From Antennarius striatus (Eukaryota; Chordata; Actinopteri; Lophiiformes; Antennariidae), in contig NC_090785.1 in assembly GCF_040054535.1 (NCBI RefSeq), positions 13,305,501 to 13,369,500 of the forward strand: a stretch of 64,000 nt of DNA. Reading direction: 5' to 3'. Positions 1-55,165 of this stretch are shown piece by piece. The notes beneath the pieces were generated by a model. The model saw nothing but the letters and a program-made list of their open reading frames with translations. It did not search any database and had not been told where the DNA came from. Position 1 is the stretch's first letter, and every line of letters starts with the position of its first letter. Both the position numbers and the translations under genes were made by a program.

Positions 1-12
1 CCCCCCCCCCAG

Positions 13-1358
13 GCCCACTTTGTGTCTGCATTGACGGTGGTGTTTGTCAACTCCAAGTCCCTGTCTTCAATCAAGATTGATGATACGCCAGTGGACGACC
101 CATCCCTGAAGGTGTTGGTTGCCAACAACAGCGACACCCTGAAGTTGCTTAAGATGAGCAGCTGTCCTCACGTCTCCCCAGCAGGTCATTATACTCATGT
201 TTGAAGTGGAAGTGGATCAGACTCTCCCCTGCGTCACTTTATGACTGTCTATAGAAGAACGTAGAAGGCAAACAAGCTTGAAGCAGTTAAACTGCTCTTA
301 TTTACACAGCTGTTTCAAGCTAAATGCTAATGTCAGCATTGCAATACTTGCACAACCACAATGTCAGTGTGTTTATTAGGTGTAATGTTCAATCTTAAGC
401 ATGCCAGCATGCTGACTACGGAGCTGCGGCACAGATTAGAATATCAGTATACTGCAAATATGTGATCATAAACGGGAGTACACAACATGTGTATCTTTGA
501 CAGGGATTTGACTGTTAAGACGTTTAAGGCAAAACCAAAAACTACAACGTCTTGATTGTGCTCCATCCGATTCGCCCTTGAGATATATTAGTGTCTGTAC
601 AGAATATAATGACAGTTCATCAAGTTGCTTCAAGGATAATCTTAACCAAAGTGGGGATTATTTTTTTAAAGATCTTTTCTCATCCAGATATTCTGACTCC
701 TTTCTGTCCTTTAGGCATATTGTGTGTTGCAGACCAGTGCCATGGACTCAGGGAGCTGGCATTGAACTACCATCTCCTGAGTGATGAGCTCCTACTCGCC
801 CTGTCCTCTGAAAAACATGTCCACCTGGAGCACCTGCGTATCGACGTGGTGAGCGAGAACCCAGGCCAGACTCACTTTCACACCATCAGACGCAGCAGCT
901 GGGAGGCCTTGGTCAGGCACTCACCCAAGGTCAATATTGTCATGTACTTCTTCCTCTATGAGGAGGAGTTTCAGCCGTTCTTCTGCGATGAAACTCCGGT
1001 CACCCACCTCTATTTTGGCCGGGCAGTCAGCAAAGAGATGCTCGGCCGCATCGGACTGAACTGTCCCCGGCTGGTGGAGTTGGTGGTGTGTGCCAACGGC
1101 CTGGAGCCCTTGGATGAGGAGCTGATTCGCATCGCAGAACGTTGCAAAAGCTTGACAGCCATTGGGCTGGGTGAGTGTGAAGTGACCTGCAGTGGCTTTG
1201 TGGAGTTTGTAAAGATGTGCGGGGGCAGGTTGACTCAGCTGTCCATCATGGAGGAGGTTCTGATCCCTGACAGCAGCTACAACATGGAGCAGATTCACAG
1301 TGAGGTGTCCAAGCATCTCGGCCGCATGTGGTTCCCTGATATGATGCCCACGTGGTAG
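13..1358 (+). CDS. fbxl3: FBXL3-type F-box/LRR protein, last two coding exons (5' part outside window)
   Basis: Coding exons at 13-184 and 715-1358, joined in phase 1, with an AG acceptor at 11-12, a GT donor at 185 and a CTTTAG acceptor at 712-714. The stop TAG is at 1356-1358. The encoded 272 residues follow the C-terminal leucine-rich-repeat half of vertebrate FBXL3 almost without gaps. FBXL3 is the substrate adaptor of an SCF ubiquitin ligase that marks cryptochromes for degradation in the circadian clock. Two functional landmarks are visible. One is the cysteine in [12 protein letters not shown], which corresponds to the mouse Afterhours position C358. The other is the C-terminal tail WFPDMMPTW, whose last Trp enters the FAD pocket of CRY2 in the mammalian complex. 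The F-box would lie in exons left of the window. The paralogue FBXL21 is less likely because the tail matches FBXL3; a fish fbxl3a/3b/3-like copy cannot be told apart here. Confidence 0.93.
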
Positions 1359-1591
1359 ACTGGGATGAGGGGAGCTTAATGAAGTGCGTGACTGCTATGG
1401 ACCCTCCCTTTGTGACACTTACATTAGATTAACAGAATGAATCCATGCTGAGCATCTAACTAAAGATTCAAGGTCACACTCCGGCACAATATTCTCTTTT
1501 TTGGACTGCAAATAGGAGTGTCATCAGTGTTGTTGGCAAGTTTACTGAAGATAAATTGAAAAGTTCTCACCTGTATTTTTACTTGCTGTGA

Positions 1592-1671
<80 letters not shown>

Positions 1672-3380
1672 TTTGATGCTGTTGTAAAGCATGGTAACTA
1701 ACTAGATGTTGTGGTGTATATGTGATGCCCTTGGTTCATTCAGGCTATAAAGAAGGGTCTGAATTTAGTCTTTCATAGCAAGCTCTTCAGCATTGGGTGC
1801 ACAGACAGTGTTTCTTCCCTCTGCTGGTTGCTAATGGTAAAACATCAAATCTTGTGTATCTCTAGCTATATAGATTTATTACATACTCATTAGTATTAAA
1901 TTCTTATGCATATACTCATACATTGAAGTTGATGAAACTAAGTTATTTTTAACTGCGTGAAATTAAAATGAAAACACATAATCTTCAGTAGTTATTTATC
2001 ATTATTTATTTATGTTCTTTAATTATTTCAGATGCAATTTATCCCTGTTTATCTAGAAGCACTGAACACAACAGAGAAGCCTTTGAGCCAATCATTCATT
2101 TGTAAATGTGGAATTATTTTCACCCTTAATTTTTTTGGTACATGAAACAATTTTATTTTGGGCCAAACAGTTCCAGTACAATAAATGCAATGACCTGTTT
2201 TGTATCATTTATATCTAGTGCCACACTGACCCACATGGTATTTTCAACCAACTGTTGAGATATGCCTTTTGGTTATCAACTTTTTAATTAAATGTATATT
2301 ACTTTTAAATATTAAATATAATTTAATGGTTTCATGCATGTGTGGTAATAATAGACTTGCTCAGGTCCGAAGATGTTTGCTTCCTTGTTTATTTATTAAT
2401 ATAACTCTTGTTTGTAATTTCATTTGTATGTCCACATTACTGTGACCGTAATACAAACCATTTTATTACTTTAGTGTGCGTTTTTTTCTTTGCCCAGTTC
2501 GACAACCTTTCTGCAGCTGTTCATACACACCACGAGAGGGCAGCAAAGATCCAACTGGAGGCTGTTGGGTTTATATAAGCAGAGTTGCTGCTGTAGAATA
2601 AAGTAGGACAGTGATAACTCAGCCATTTTTAGTGGATTCTGCTCGTGTACACTCCATTTAAAACACTCCATCTTAAAAAAGCATAACACGTTTGTGGCTT
2701 CGAAGCTCTTTGCTTTTGAGTTTTTATTTTTACCATTCATTTTGCCTCTATCCTCCCCATCCTTTAATGAAAATAATGTTTTTGTGTATCCAAAAGACAA
2801 ATTACATACAGAATACTACTCAGAGGCCCAGCCTGTGACTAATGTTTCTACATTCTTCTCCAAGTATAAATGTTCTTCTCCAAGCAAATTAACTTGAAAA
2901 TCAGGAAACCAAGCATGTTTGCCTCAGTGAAAGGATGCGTTGTGACTGTTGAAGGTATCTGCATTTCACACTATAGGGTGAGAGGAATATTTTAACTAGC
3001 TAAGCATTTTGTTCTGGGAAAGTGCCTCATTTAGGAGGAGTGGGTGGCATGACTTATTGAGTTACCACTGTGTACTGAAAACACACCAGGGAAGTAACAG
3101 GCTTATCTGTACACCATGGCAGCTTGTCATAAGGAGAGTAAGGAGGAGATTCCTTATTCTTTTTGTCACCAATTTTATCATGAAATTAATTTCATTATTT
3201 ATCCAAAGTCAAATTATTTAATCCTGATTGTATGCATGTAAACAGCCACCCACACACACCTAAAAAAAGAAAGAAAGAAGAAAACTATGTGCAGAAACAT
3301 GTCGCGTCATGAATCAGTTAAAAAAAAAAATCAGTTTTCAGAATAAATAATGCTTCAACATGCTAACGAGTCTCTGTTTC
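1359..3380. other. Intergenic: fbxl3 3' UTR converging with atp10b 3' UTR
   Basis: AT-rich non-coding DNA between two convergent genes. On the plus strand AATAAA at 2180-2185 is a plausible poly(A) signal for fbxl3. On the minus strand AATAAA (TTTATT at 2388-2393 and again near 2723-2728) could end atp10b transcripts. A (TG)n array lies at 1593-1669 in the probable fbxl3 3' UTR. No further gene is seen. Confidence 0.5.
1593..1669. repeat. (TG)n microsatellite
   Basis: An uninterrupted TG dinucleotide run of about 77 bp, inside the probable 3' UTR of the fbxl3-type gene. Confidence 0.97.
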
Positions 3381-18525
<15,145 letters not shown>

Positions 18526-18640
18526 CGCTGCTCTATCAGGATTTCTTTTCCTCTTCCTCAAAAACTTTTCCTCCTCATCTTCTCAGGTCTTACAGCTCCT
18601 ACAAGCTGCATGGGCTCCCGTCTGGCAGGATCCTCTCTTT

Positions 18641-18641
<1 letters not shown>

Positions 18642-18725
<84 letters not shown>
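18642..18725. repeat. (TG)n microsatellite
   Basis: About 84 bp of TG repeats with one TTTG interruption, starting about 120 bp upstream of the atp10b start codon. Confidence 0.97.
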
Positions 18726-18727
<2 letters not shown>

Positions 18728-20303
18728 GCCTCATGTCACGACGACAAAAGTGACAACACACCTTGTTCTCACCTAAGTCCGCCCCTTGCAATGACAGGCA
18801 TGTTGCCGTTTCATTAGTGTTGCTGAACTCTTACAGTGAGAAAATATGTTGGCAGAAATTTACCTGTGAGAGCTGTAATGACTCAGCTGATTTTAGTTCA
18901 GTCACCAGTCTTATTTCAGTAGTTTGTTCTTTTAAATATTCATGAATCCATTTTGGTTAGAGACCTCTAGTGTGACAGCAACTCTCTTTACCCTCAATCT
19001 TGTGTTTATAAATAATAACCAGAGACAAATTCAACTATAGCCCGTCTCAATAAAGGTAACCGCCATCTCACAGTGATCACAATTAATACTTTAATTTGCA
19101 CAATCATGGCTACTAACCACAAAAGCTGTTGTGTTCTAGGCAGACAGATTAGAAACTCTGAATAAAGGAAACCATCACATTTTGGAAGATAAAACAGAAA
19201 ACTTGATAAACTGCTCTGTTCATGAAGGTATAAATGTTAATGAGGCCATTGTTGATGACGACCTTATTTAAAAAGGGAGTGTTAATGAAAAACAGTAATG
19301 CCGTTTACACAAGACAAAGCCCAGAAATGAAACAGCATTTGCAGAGCATGAAATTGGTGCAGTGGGTCATAAGGAGATTTTAACTGACAGCACAACATCG
19401 AGCAGAGAGCAATGACTGCTCCAGGCAAACATATATGAAGAGCATGCAGAGTGTGAACGAACACAACAGAGGGGCTGACAGTCTATTTATGAGTGTATGG
19501 ATTGAGAACACAGTCGACATTGTTCAAAACAAGCAAAACCTCCTTAATGATCTTATTAATAAAATTGAGTAAAATAATTAATTTGATTACTCATTCATTG
19601 GTGTTTGTAAGAAAAGGTTTTGCTCTCCTTTGAGGTCAGAGGTCATATCCTGAAGGCTGCTTGAGGATTCAGAGCTAATATGTGTAAATATTCAGTACAG
19701 TATTTGTGTGTTGAGGGTTGTATCACACTGGCCATAGAGTATTTAACCATACGATGTATCATACATTCTCCAACAGAGACGCTCTTGTATGATGAAGTAG
19801 CTTCATGCACAGATGGCCTGCATGGGGGAAACACTCCACTTCCTCGTGTTCACATATGTTGTGTTTTCCAGAGCAGGCTGCTGAACACTTATAGATGTGC
19901 TCTGGATGCCTCATGTATTGTGACATTGTTATCCTTTGAACTGTATTTTCCAGGTACTGGGAGTCATATACAATACAGTATTCACAATATAGAGGTGGTA
20001 ATTAAAATCAATCAACTTTCCCTATGCGCTCAAGTAAGTTCTTCAATTTGCAGGTGCTCAAAAAACACAGATGATTTCCTGTTTTGTCCTTCAACAGTTG
20101 CCACAGGCATGTTCATCGCTCCTGGGTGGATCAGCATGTTTGTTTGTTTGCTTTTCTCTCAAAGAAATAACTGTACAGATTAGAGAAGGGGAGTGGTGCA
20201 ACACACGCGTGCCAGACTCATCCTATGACCCATCCCATGAAGCTCTGACAGGGCCTGGCTTGGCTGACATGCTGACTGCACTGTGTCACAGCTGCCAGTC
20301 CAC

Positions 20304-20417
<114 letters not shown>

Positions 20418-20789
20418 AAGAAAACACACTCTTGGTAACGAAACACACACATGACACCACGGAGAAGAGGCCTGTGCATTCCAAATTACTCCACTGACAT
20501 GGAAACACACACAAAAAAAAGAAAGCATCTGTCTTTCCCACATCACTATTAAATGTGAGAACCTACGTATGTTGTTTTTGAAAAGAGGGATGGATAGAGA
20601 GGGAAAGAGAGAAGCGGGGGGGGGGCTAATTTAGAACAAACCATCTGTCTAGTCTAGTGAAATAATACATCTGTTTTATCGATGCATGGGGGAACTTGGA
20701 ACAAGACTACATGTCGCAGAACATCCCTTTTCGTACCACTTTATCTTTTTAGGTAGTTTTACACTGAAGGTTTTTAGTCCCAGAAGCAT

Positions 20790-20791
<2 letters not shown>

Positions 20792-20848
<57 letters not shown>

Positions 20849-20851
20849 GCA

Positions 20852-20886
<35 letters not shown>

Positions 20887-20896
20887 GCACGCACGT

Positions 20897-20929
<33 letters not shown>

Positions 20930-21055
20930 CCTCACACAGACACACACACATGCACACACACACACAAACACACACACACACACGCACACACACACACACA
21001 CCTCACACAGACACACACACACGCACACACACACACACGCACACACTCACACACT

Positions 21056-21089
<34 letters not shown>

Positions 21090-21119
21090 CGCACTCACGT
21101 ACACACACACACACACACA

Positions 21120-21187
<68 letters not shown>
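20792..21187. repeat. Long compound (CA)n array with higher-order structure
   Basis: About 400 bp of CA repeats regularly interrupted by CACGCACG, CGTACA, CCTCACACAGA and CACTCA variants. Some longer units recur, for example CACACCTCACACAGACACAC near 20927 and again near 20997. This indicates segmental duplication within the array. It is the largest simple-sequence block in the window. Confidence 0.95.
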
Positions 21188-21188
<1 letters not shown>

Positions 21189-21719
21189 GTTTGAGCAAAG
21201 CTGTTTCCTCAAAAATAAATAATAAATGTGCATGAAGGTGTTTTAGAAGACTACACTGAGCTGTAATGGGAGAAAGGATATAATAAAATAATTTCACAAT
21301 ACGGCCGTTTTTATTAAAAGTGTTGATTCATTTAAAAAAAATGGTTTGACAAATTCAGTCAGTCAACACGTGCGTGTTTGGAACTGTAGTGAAAGTAAGT
21401 CAGAAAGTAAACCTATGTTGTCCACATCATCAGAGGACACTGTTGAATTCCATACAAGGAACCCTATGGATACACCTTCTCAGATGTAAATAAAACACAA
21501 CCATTTGACATTCTGGAAAATCCCCATTCCGTGTGTTTATCCTGATTTATTCATCGTGTTCATCAAATATTTCCCCAGCCGAATTCCCCCATCTCTTGAC
21601 ATCTCATTGTATTCTTTTGGCCCTCACAGAAATCAAACACAAGTTACACATTAATGCCGATATTAAATATTCAGTGTTTAGCACCATCAAATATGCAAAA
21701 GCCTCCATTTAAGGGTTGT

Positions 21720-22040
21720 TGCAGTGGTCAGGTCAGGAGGGACGCGCCGTGCAGCACAGTACAGCTCTTGGTGTTCGGTGTGGCAGCAGCGAGAGGTCAA
21801 GGCATGGATGGATGGATGGATGGATGGATGGATAGAGCGCTCCTCTTTCTTCTCCTTCCTCTTGTCTTTTCCGTAGTGGGCACTCTGGCCTCTGCAGGGA
21901 GGAGGCTACAGTTGAGTCCACAAAGTGTCTCCACATCCGTGGCTCTGTGTGCGTTAATGTCCCCCGAGGCCAAAGCTGTCGCTCGGCGCCGCTGAGACCC
22001 CAGCCGCGCTGATCTAAACCGAGACCACCACCATGGCTTC
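21720..22040 (-). promoter_or_regulatory. CpG-containing block, candidate atp10b promoter/5' exon
   Basis: This is the only GC-rich stretch between atp10b and gabrb2, with CpG-dense phrases such as GTCGCTCGGCGCCGCTGAG around 21978-21996. It lies about 3.2 kb upstream of the atp10b start codon. Assignment to atp10b is inferred from position only. The plus strand also has an ATG in good context at 22033 followed by 87 open codons without family features. Confidence 0.3.
21804..21833. repeat. (GGAT)n tetranucleotide repeat
   Basis: About seven GGAT units inside the CpG-containing block upstream of atp10b. Confidence 0.9.
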
Positions 22041-22443
22041 TTGCTTCAAGTCCTTTCCCTCTCCATCCATTATGCAGCCAATAGTCCGCAGCTGCAGCTC
22101 TCACATCTCTATTCACCCCTACATTTCCCTCTTTGCTTTCCTGCTCACTCCCTGCGTGGCGTTTAGTTGTTCACCCACTCGTTCATACAGCCGGCCAGCC
22201 GTGAGCCTGACAGCCAGTAATCATGATCAGCCACACATTCATGCAAGACGCATAAAACCCACATCCGTGTACTCTGTTGTTGAAGTGATAGACTGAGTTT
22301 TAATTGAATTTAGATACATCTTCATAATTGCTGACAATCATTACACAAGATATTTACAGTCATTATGAAATATTACAATTGGAATTTACAGAACCTTTGT
22401 ACAAAATATGCCTGACTTCAATGCCTGGATAGCGGGGTCCTTG

Positions 22444-22449
22444 TTTATT
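22444..22449 (-). terminator. Candidate poly(A) signal for gabrb2
   Basis: TTTATT on the plus strand reads AATAAA on the coding strand, about 1.47 kb beyond the gabrb2 stop codon. It is chosen on position only; other AT-rich hexamer variants exist nearby. Confidence 0.3.
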
Positions 22450-23917
22450 CGTTTCTGGAGAACAAAACGTTGACCCAAAAGTCACTGGTGTCTGGAAGTG
22501 CTTTATAGTTTCAGCAAGTAGATCCTTTTAGAGTCCATTAAAAAGAAAGAAAAAAGAGAAAAGTCCAAAAAGTACAGAGTCAGCAAAGTTGTGAATTGTG
22601 TTTTTTTTTCTTTTTTTCCTCAGTTAAATTGCTCTTCTTTGTTTTTTTGATTGAATGAAACATTTGATCTGTAATTCAACTGCAAAAACAACAACAGAGA
22701 TCCATTTAAATTGAATAAATCCGTAATATTTACACAATAGTGTGAGTATTGATTTATAAAAATGAATCATCTCTTTTTCTTTAAACATAATTTTTGTTTA
22801 TCTACAGCTTTTCAAAACAGAAATCTAATCACAATGAAACGCGTCATACTTCTATCATTCAACTCTACTGATAATTATGATTGTGGATTGCCATAGTTAT
22901 GCAGCAACTCTGGTTGCAATGAAACTCAGCAAAGTTCTTACACCAGCTTATGTCATGTTAAAGTCATCCTCCACTTGTGAAGCTCCACTCATGATGACAG
23001 AAAGTACAGAGAAGCCTAATTTTTCTCTTAGAAAACATGAGTTGAAATGGAATATGAATCTGTCAGCACTGCAAAAGCAAAACAGAAAATTGGCCAAAGC
23101 GTCACAATCTCACTCTTTCAACAGATAATATGAAAACTTCAAAAACTGGGGAAGCATTTCCTGTTCAGCATTGGCACTATTAAAGCCCCTCTGGGACATC
23201 CAGAGAAAAGAGCGCTCCCTGCTGTACACCTGCTGTCATACAGTCGTACTCGAACCATCCACCCAGTCGGGCCATGCTAAAGCCAAAGCTAGAAAATGGT
23301 AACTGACAGCCTAACCTCAGCTAGTAAAACTAAAATCCCTTACACTCCACCATCATTATGTCTGAGATGCAAATGAAATAAGCATGCTTTAAAAGGATGT
23401 TTTTGATATACAGTAATTATAGGAAAATAGACTATCAAGGATGATTCCTTTAAAATCATTTTAAAGCTTTCCTGGATGCAGACAGCTCGGCTACCAAGTA
23501 AATAGATACTAAACAAAACAAATCCTTAAAATATATGCAAACACAAGCATAAATATTTGATCCACAGAGAGTAAGCTACGAATGACAAATATTAGTGATA
23601 TATTGAAATTCTGGAACAGGCACCGTTTTCTGTCTTTCAACTCACGTCTCTTTTGGAGCGTCAGTCATTTTAAGGTGTTTCCCAAATCCTAAAAGAGTCA
23701 CTCTGACTGAAGTGTTGGGTGCTGCTGCAAGTCCATCCAAGTCTTTGCATTCTCCTTGCTTTTTCTGACATGAACCAGCTTAAAAATGTCGGTGCACTGT
23801 TCATCTTTCTTTTTCCCTCTCTCCCCCTCTTCATTCCGCTCACCTTCCCTAAACCCGACCCCCACCCCCCCTTTCTTTGCAAGCCCACCGTTAGCTGGCC
23901 ACCAGATGCTGCTGGGT

Positions 23918-52704
<28,787 letters not shown>

Positions 52705-52860
52705 CGCAACAGTTTTTGAGGTGGTTTCCCGACGCGAGTGAGGAGAGCGCACATCCAACTTACTCCAGACAGCGCAGAGGAGCCAATGATCGGCGCATGC
52801 GCGCATCCAGCACAAGATCAAAGAGTGGAGACTGATGATGGTGGGTGAGCAGTTTCCATT
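52705..52860 (-). promoter_or_regulatory. gabrb2 proximal promoter with NRF1 palindrome and CCAAT
   Basis: Just upstream of the gabrb2 start is a CpG-rich stretch with GCGCATGCGC at 52793-52802, a perfect core NRF1 site, and CCAAT at 52783-52787. No TATA box is evident. From memory, NRF1 has been reported to control the mammalian beta1 subunit promoter, so a shared mechanism is plausible. The transcription start is not known from sequence. Confidence 0.55.
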
Positions 52861-53515
52861 GCAGAGAAAAATATTAAAGGGACAAGTGATTGCCCTTAAC
52901 GAAGAAACACACGTTTGTGCCAGGAGTGAATTTGAACAACAACACTTTTATGTCTCCTTTATTCTCTGGTGTGTTACATTACAAATAAGTTTGTCTAGAT
53001 AATGACAAGGTCAAACGAAGAGATGCAACTGCAGTGTTGAGGTGACCCAAATGTCAAGTTAAGAACAGGTTTATTCCTTTGGATTTTATGTTACAGGGTG
53101 GTCGACAAAGACACTAAAGATACTCCATCACAGACACTTTAACACAGTCACCTACGGCCAACAGTCAGTCACCAATCACACAGCTAAAGAAAATGAATGT
53201 CATCAGCATGCTGGGGTATAAAATGCTGTTATTTGCTGTGTTTTTCAGTGCATGTGGAAATGCACAGGCAGCAGAAGAGCGCCAGAGCTGAAAGGTTGGA
53301 TGGAAAACAATCCCACTGCTCCTTTGCTCAGGTTGGAGTACATTTTTGAAGCTGCGGGGAGAAATGTGAGCCCCCTCTAAATTGCGTTTGATCTTGTTGT
53401 AGTGGGAGCTGTGCTTCTGTAGAGGGCAGGCTTCTGAAAGCATTGGTTCACTGTTGCATCAGCACAAGTTACAGCCATCATAGATTATATCATCCACTTC
53501 TTTTTGATGTGTTTC

Positions 53516-53628
<113 letters not shown>

Positions 53629-55116
53629 ATGTATTTGTATGTCTTGGTCCAGGGGCCCCTTGAAGTTGAGACTGAGGCCCTGTGAAGAACAGTGGTCACA
53701 GCTTGTGGGATGAGTAGATGGAGGTAAATGATTTTCTGATTCATATCTTCTGTGTGTACAGTGACGGGGGGGGTCCTGAATGCTGAGGGTCTCTCTGGTT
53801 GGACGTGTCCTTTTCCAGGTCCTTTAGATTTCAAGCTCTGTGTCCCTGAGAATAACACAGCAGAGCACAACATGTGAGTGTGTTACCCAGAAAGCCCTTC
53901 TCCTCATCACACACTCAGAAGCTATCTGTGTACACTATGCCTCCTGTACTCTTAGTGCCTTCAAAAGTATCAGGCAATGAGAAGAAAATATGTGAAGGGA
54001 ATAGATGTGATGCAGCTGTTCTCATGCTCTCCATCTTGTCTCTCTCATTATTCTGCAGAACGTTATAAACAAAACAACCGTAAAAATTCTCTGACAGGAA
54101 CATGAGAAGCATGATGAGCAGATTTGCACTCCCCATCGTTACATAACACATATCTCTCTCTCTCCCTTCCATCCCTCGCTGCTTTTTGCTCTGTATTGCT
54201 CTGGTTCTTTCTTAAGCGGCAGCTTTGTGTTCTATAAGTGGCTATGTTACAGAGTGGATCTGCTCCCTTTCTTGTTCTTAATGAACAAAGTAAAGAAAAG
54301 TATTTAATGACAACCACAGCTGGATTTTTTTATCAGGTAAACTTGAAGAAAACTCGAAGAAAATCTGATGTATATTTTTCTTCTCAAAATAACTGAGTGC
54401 CCAACCCTTTGCCAGTTTGTAAATCTGTGATGAAGATTAAAAAAAAAACCACGGCGCTGCTGTCAGCGCTGCAGTAACGCCACCAAACATCGTTCTCATC
54501 TTTTTCTTTGTTCGCCTACAACTCCCAGCATTAGAAATTATTGATGTCTTTATTGTCAAGATAAAAGTCTTTGACAAAAACGTGGGTAGTTATTGTTCAA
54601 CTGGAGATATGATAATTAGTTATGTGGCTTTTTCACATACAAAGCTCTGTGGATAAATATCATTTGTTCATTGTGTGACTTTTTTATGTAAAAAATGATT
54701 GATGTCTTCCAAGTGTGTTTCCAATTGTGGATGTCTTTCCTTGTCATGCATTACTGAAAAGGTTAAAAGAAACTCCAGGCGGAAACCTAACTAAAGATGT
54801 AAACATGGGTTCACCACAAGCAGCTTGTATTCTGGTGTTGTTGGGTGTAGAGATGGTTTCTTTGGGGCTTTCCCCAGGGGATAAAAAGAAAACTCTTCAG
54901 TTTTAAATTTTGTTTCTGAACAATACTAGACAATATTTTCCCCTTATTTCCAACATTAAACCAGTACACGAGGTTACTGGTGGATATTCTGTGTTACAGA
55001 CTCACAGAAAGAGGTAATGTCCATTACTCTCAACGGAAAATTAATGCATAAAAATTAAGACAGACATTCCTGTTTCATCAAGTTTAACCAAAAATTTCAC
55101 AAAAATAGATAAATAA

Positions 55117-55140
55117 ATGGATGGATGGATGGATGGATGG
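55117..55140. repeat. (ATGG)n tetranucleotide repeat
   Basis: About six ATGG units only 25 bp beyond the gabra6 stop codon, in its 3' UTR. Confidence 0.9.
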
Positions 55141-55165
55141 ACGTACGGACGGACAATTGGATGGA

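Noticed and set aside
921-1316. Minus-strand 131-codon frame over the fbxl3 exon
   Set aside because: It is the mirror of a strongly conserved coding exon and has no features of its own.
19680-20183. A 167-codon plus-strand open stretch between atp10b and gabrb2
   Set aside because: No domain, no splice context and an irregular, cysteine-rich composition; most likely chance in intergenic DNA.
22033-22296. 87-codon frame starting in good ATG context inside the CpG block
   Set aside because: No recognisable domain and no partner exons; kept only as a remark on the candidate promoter.
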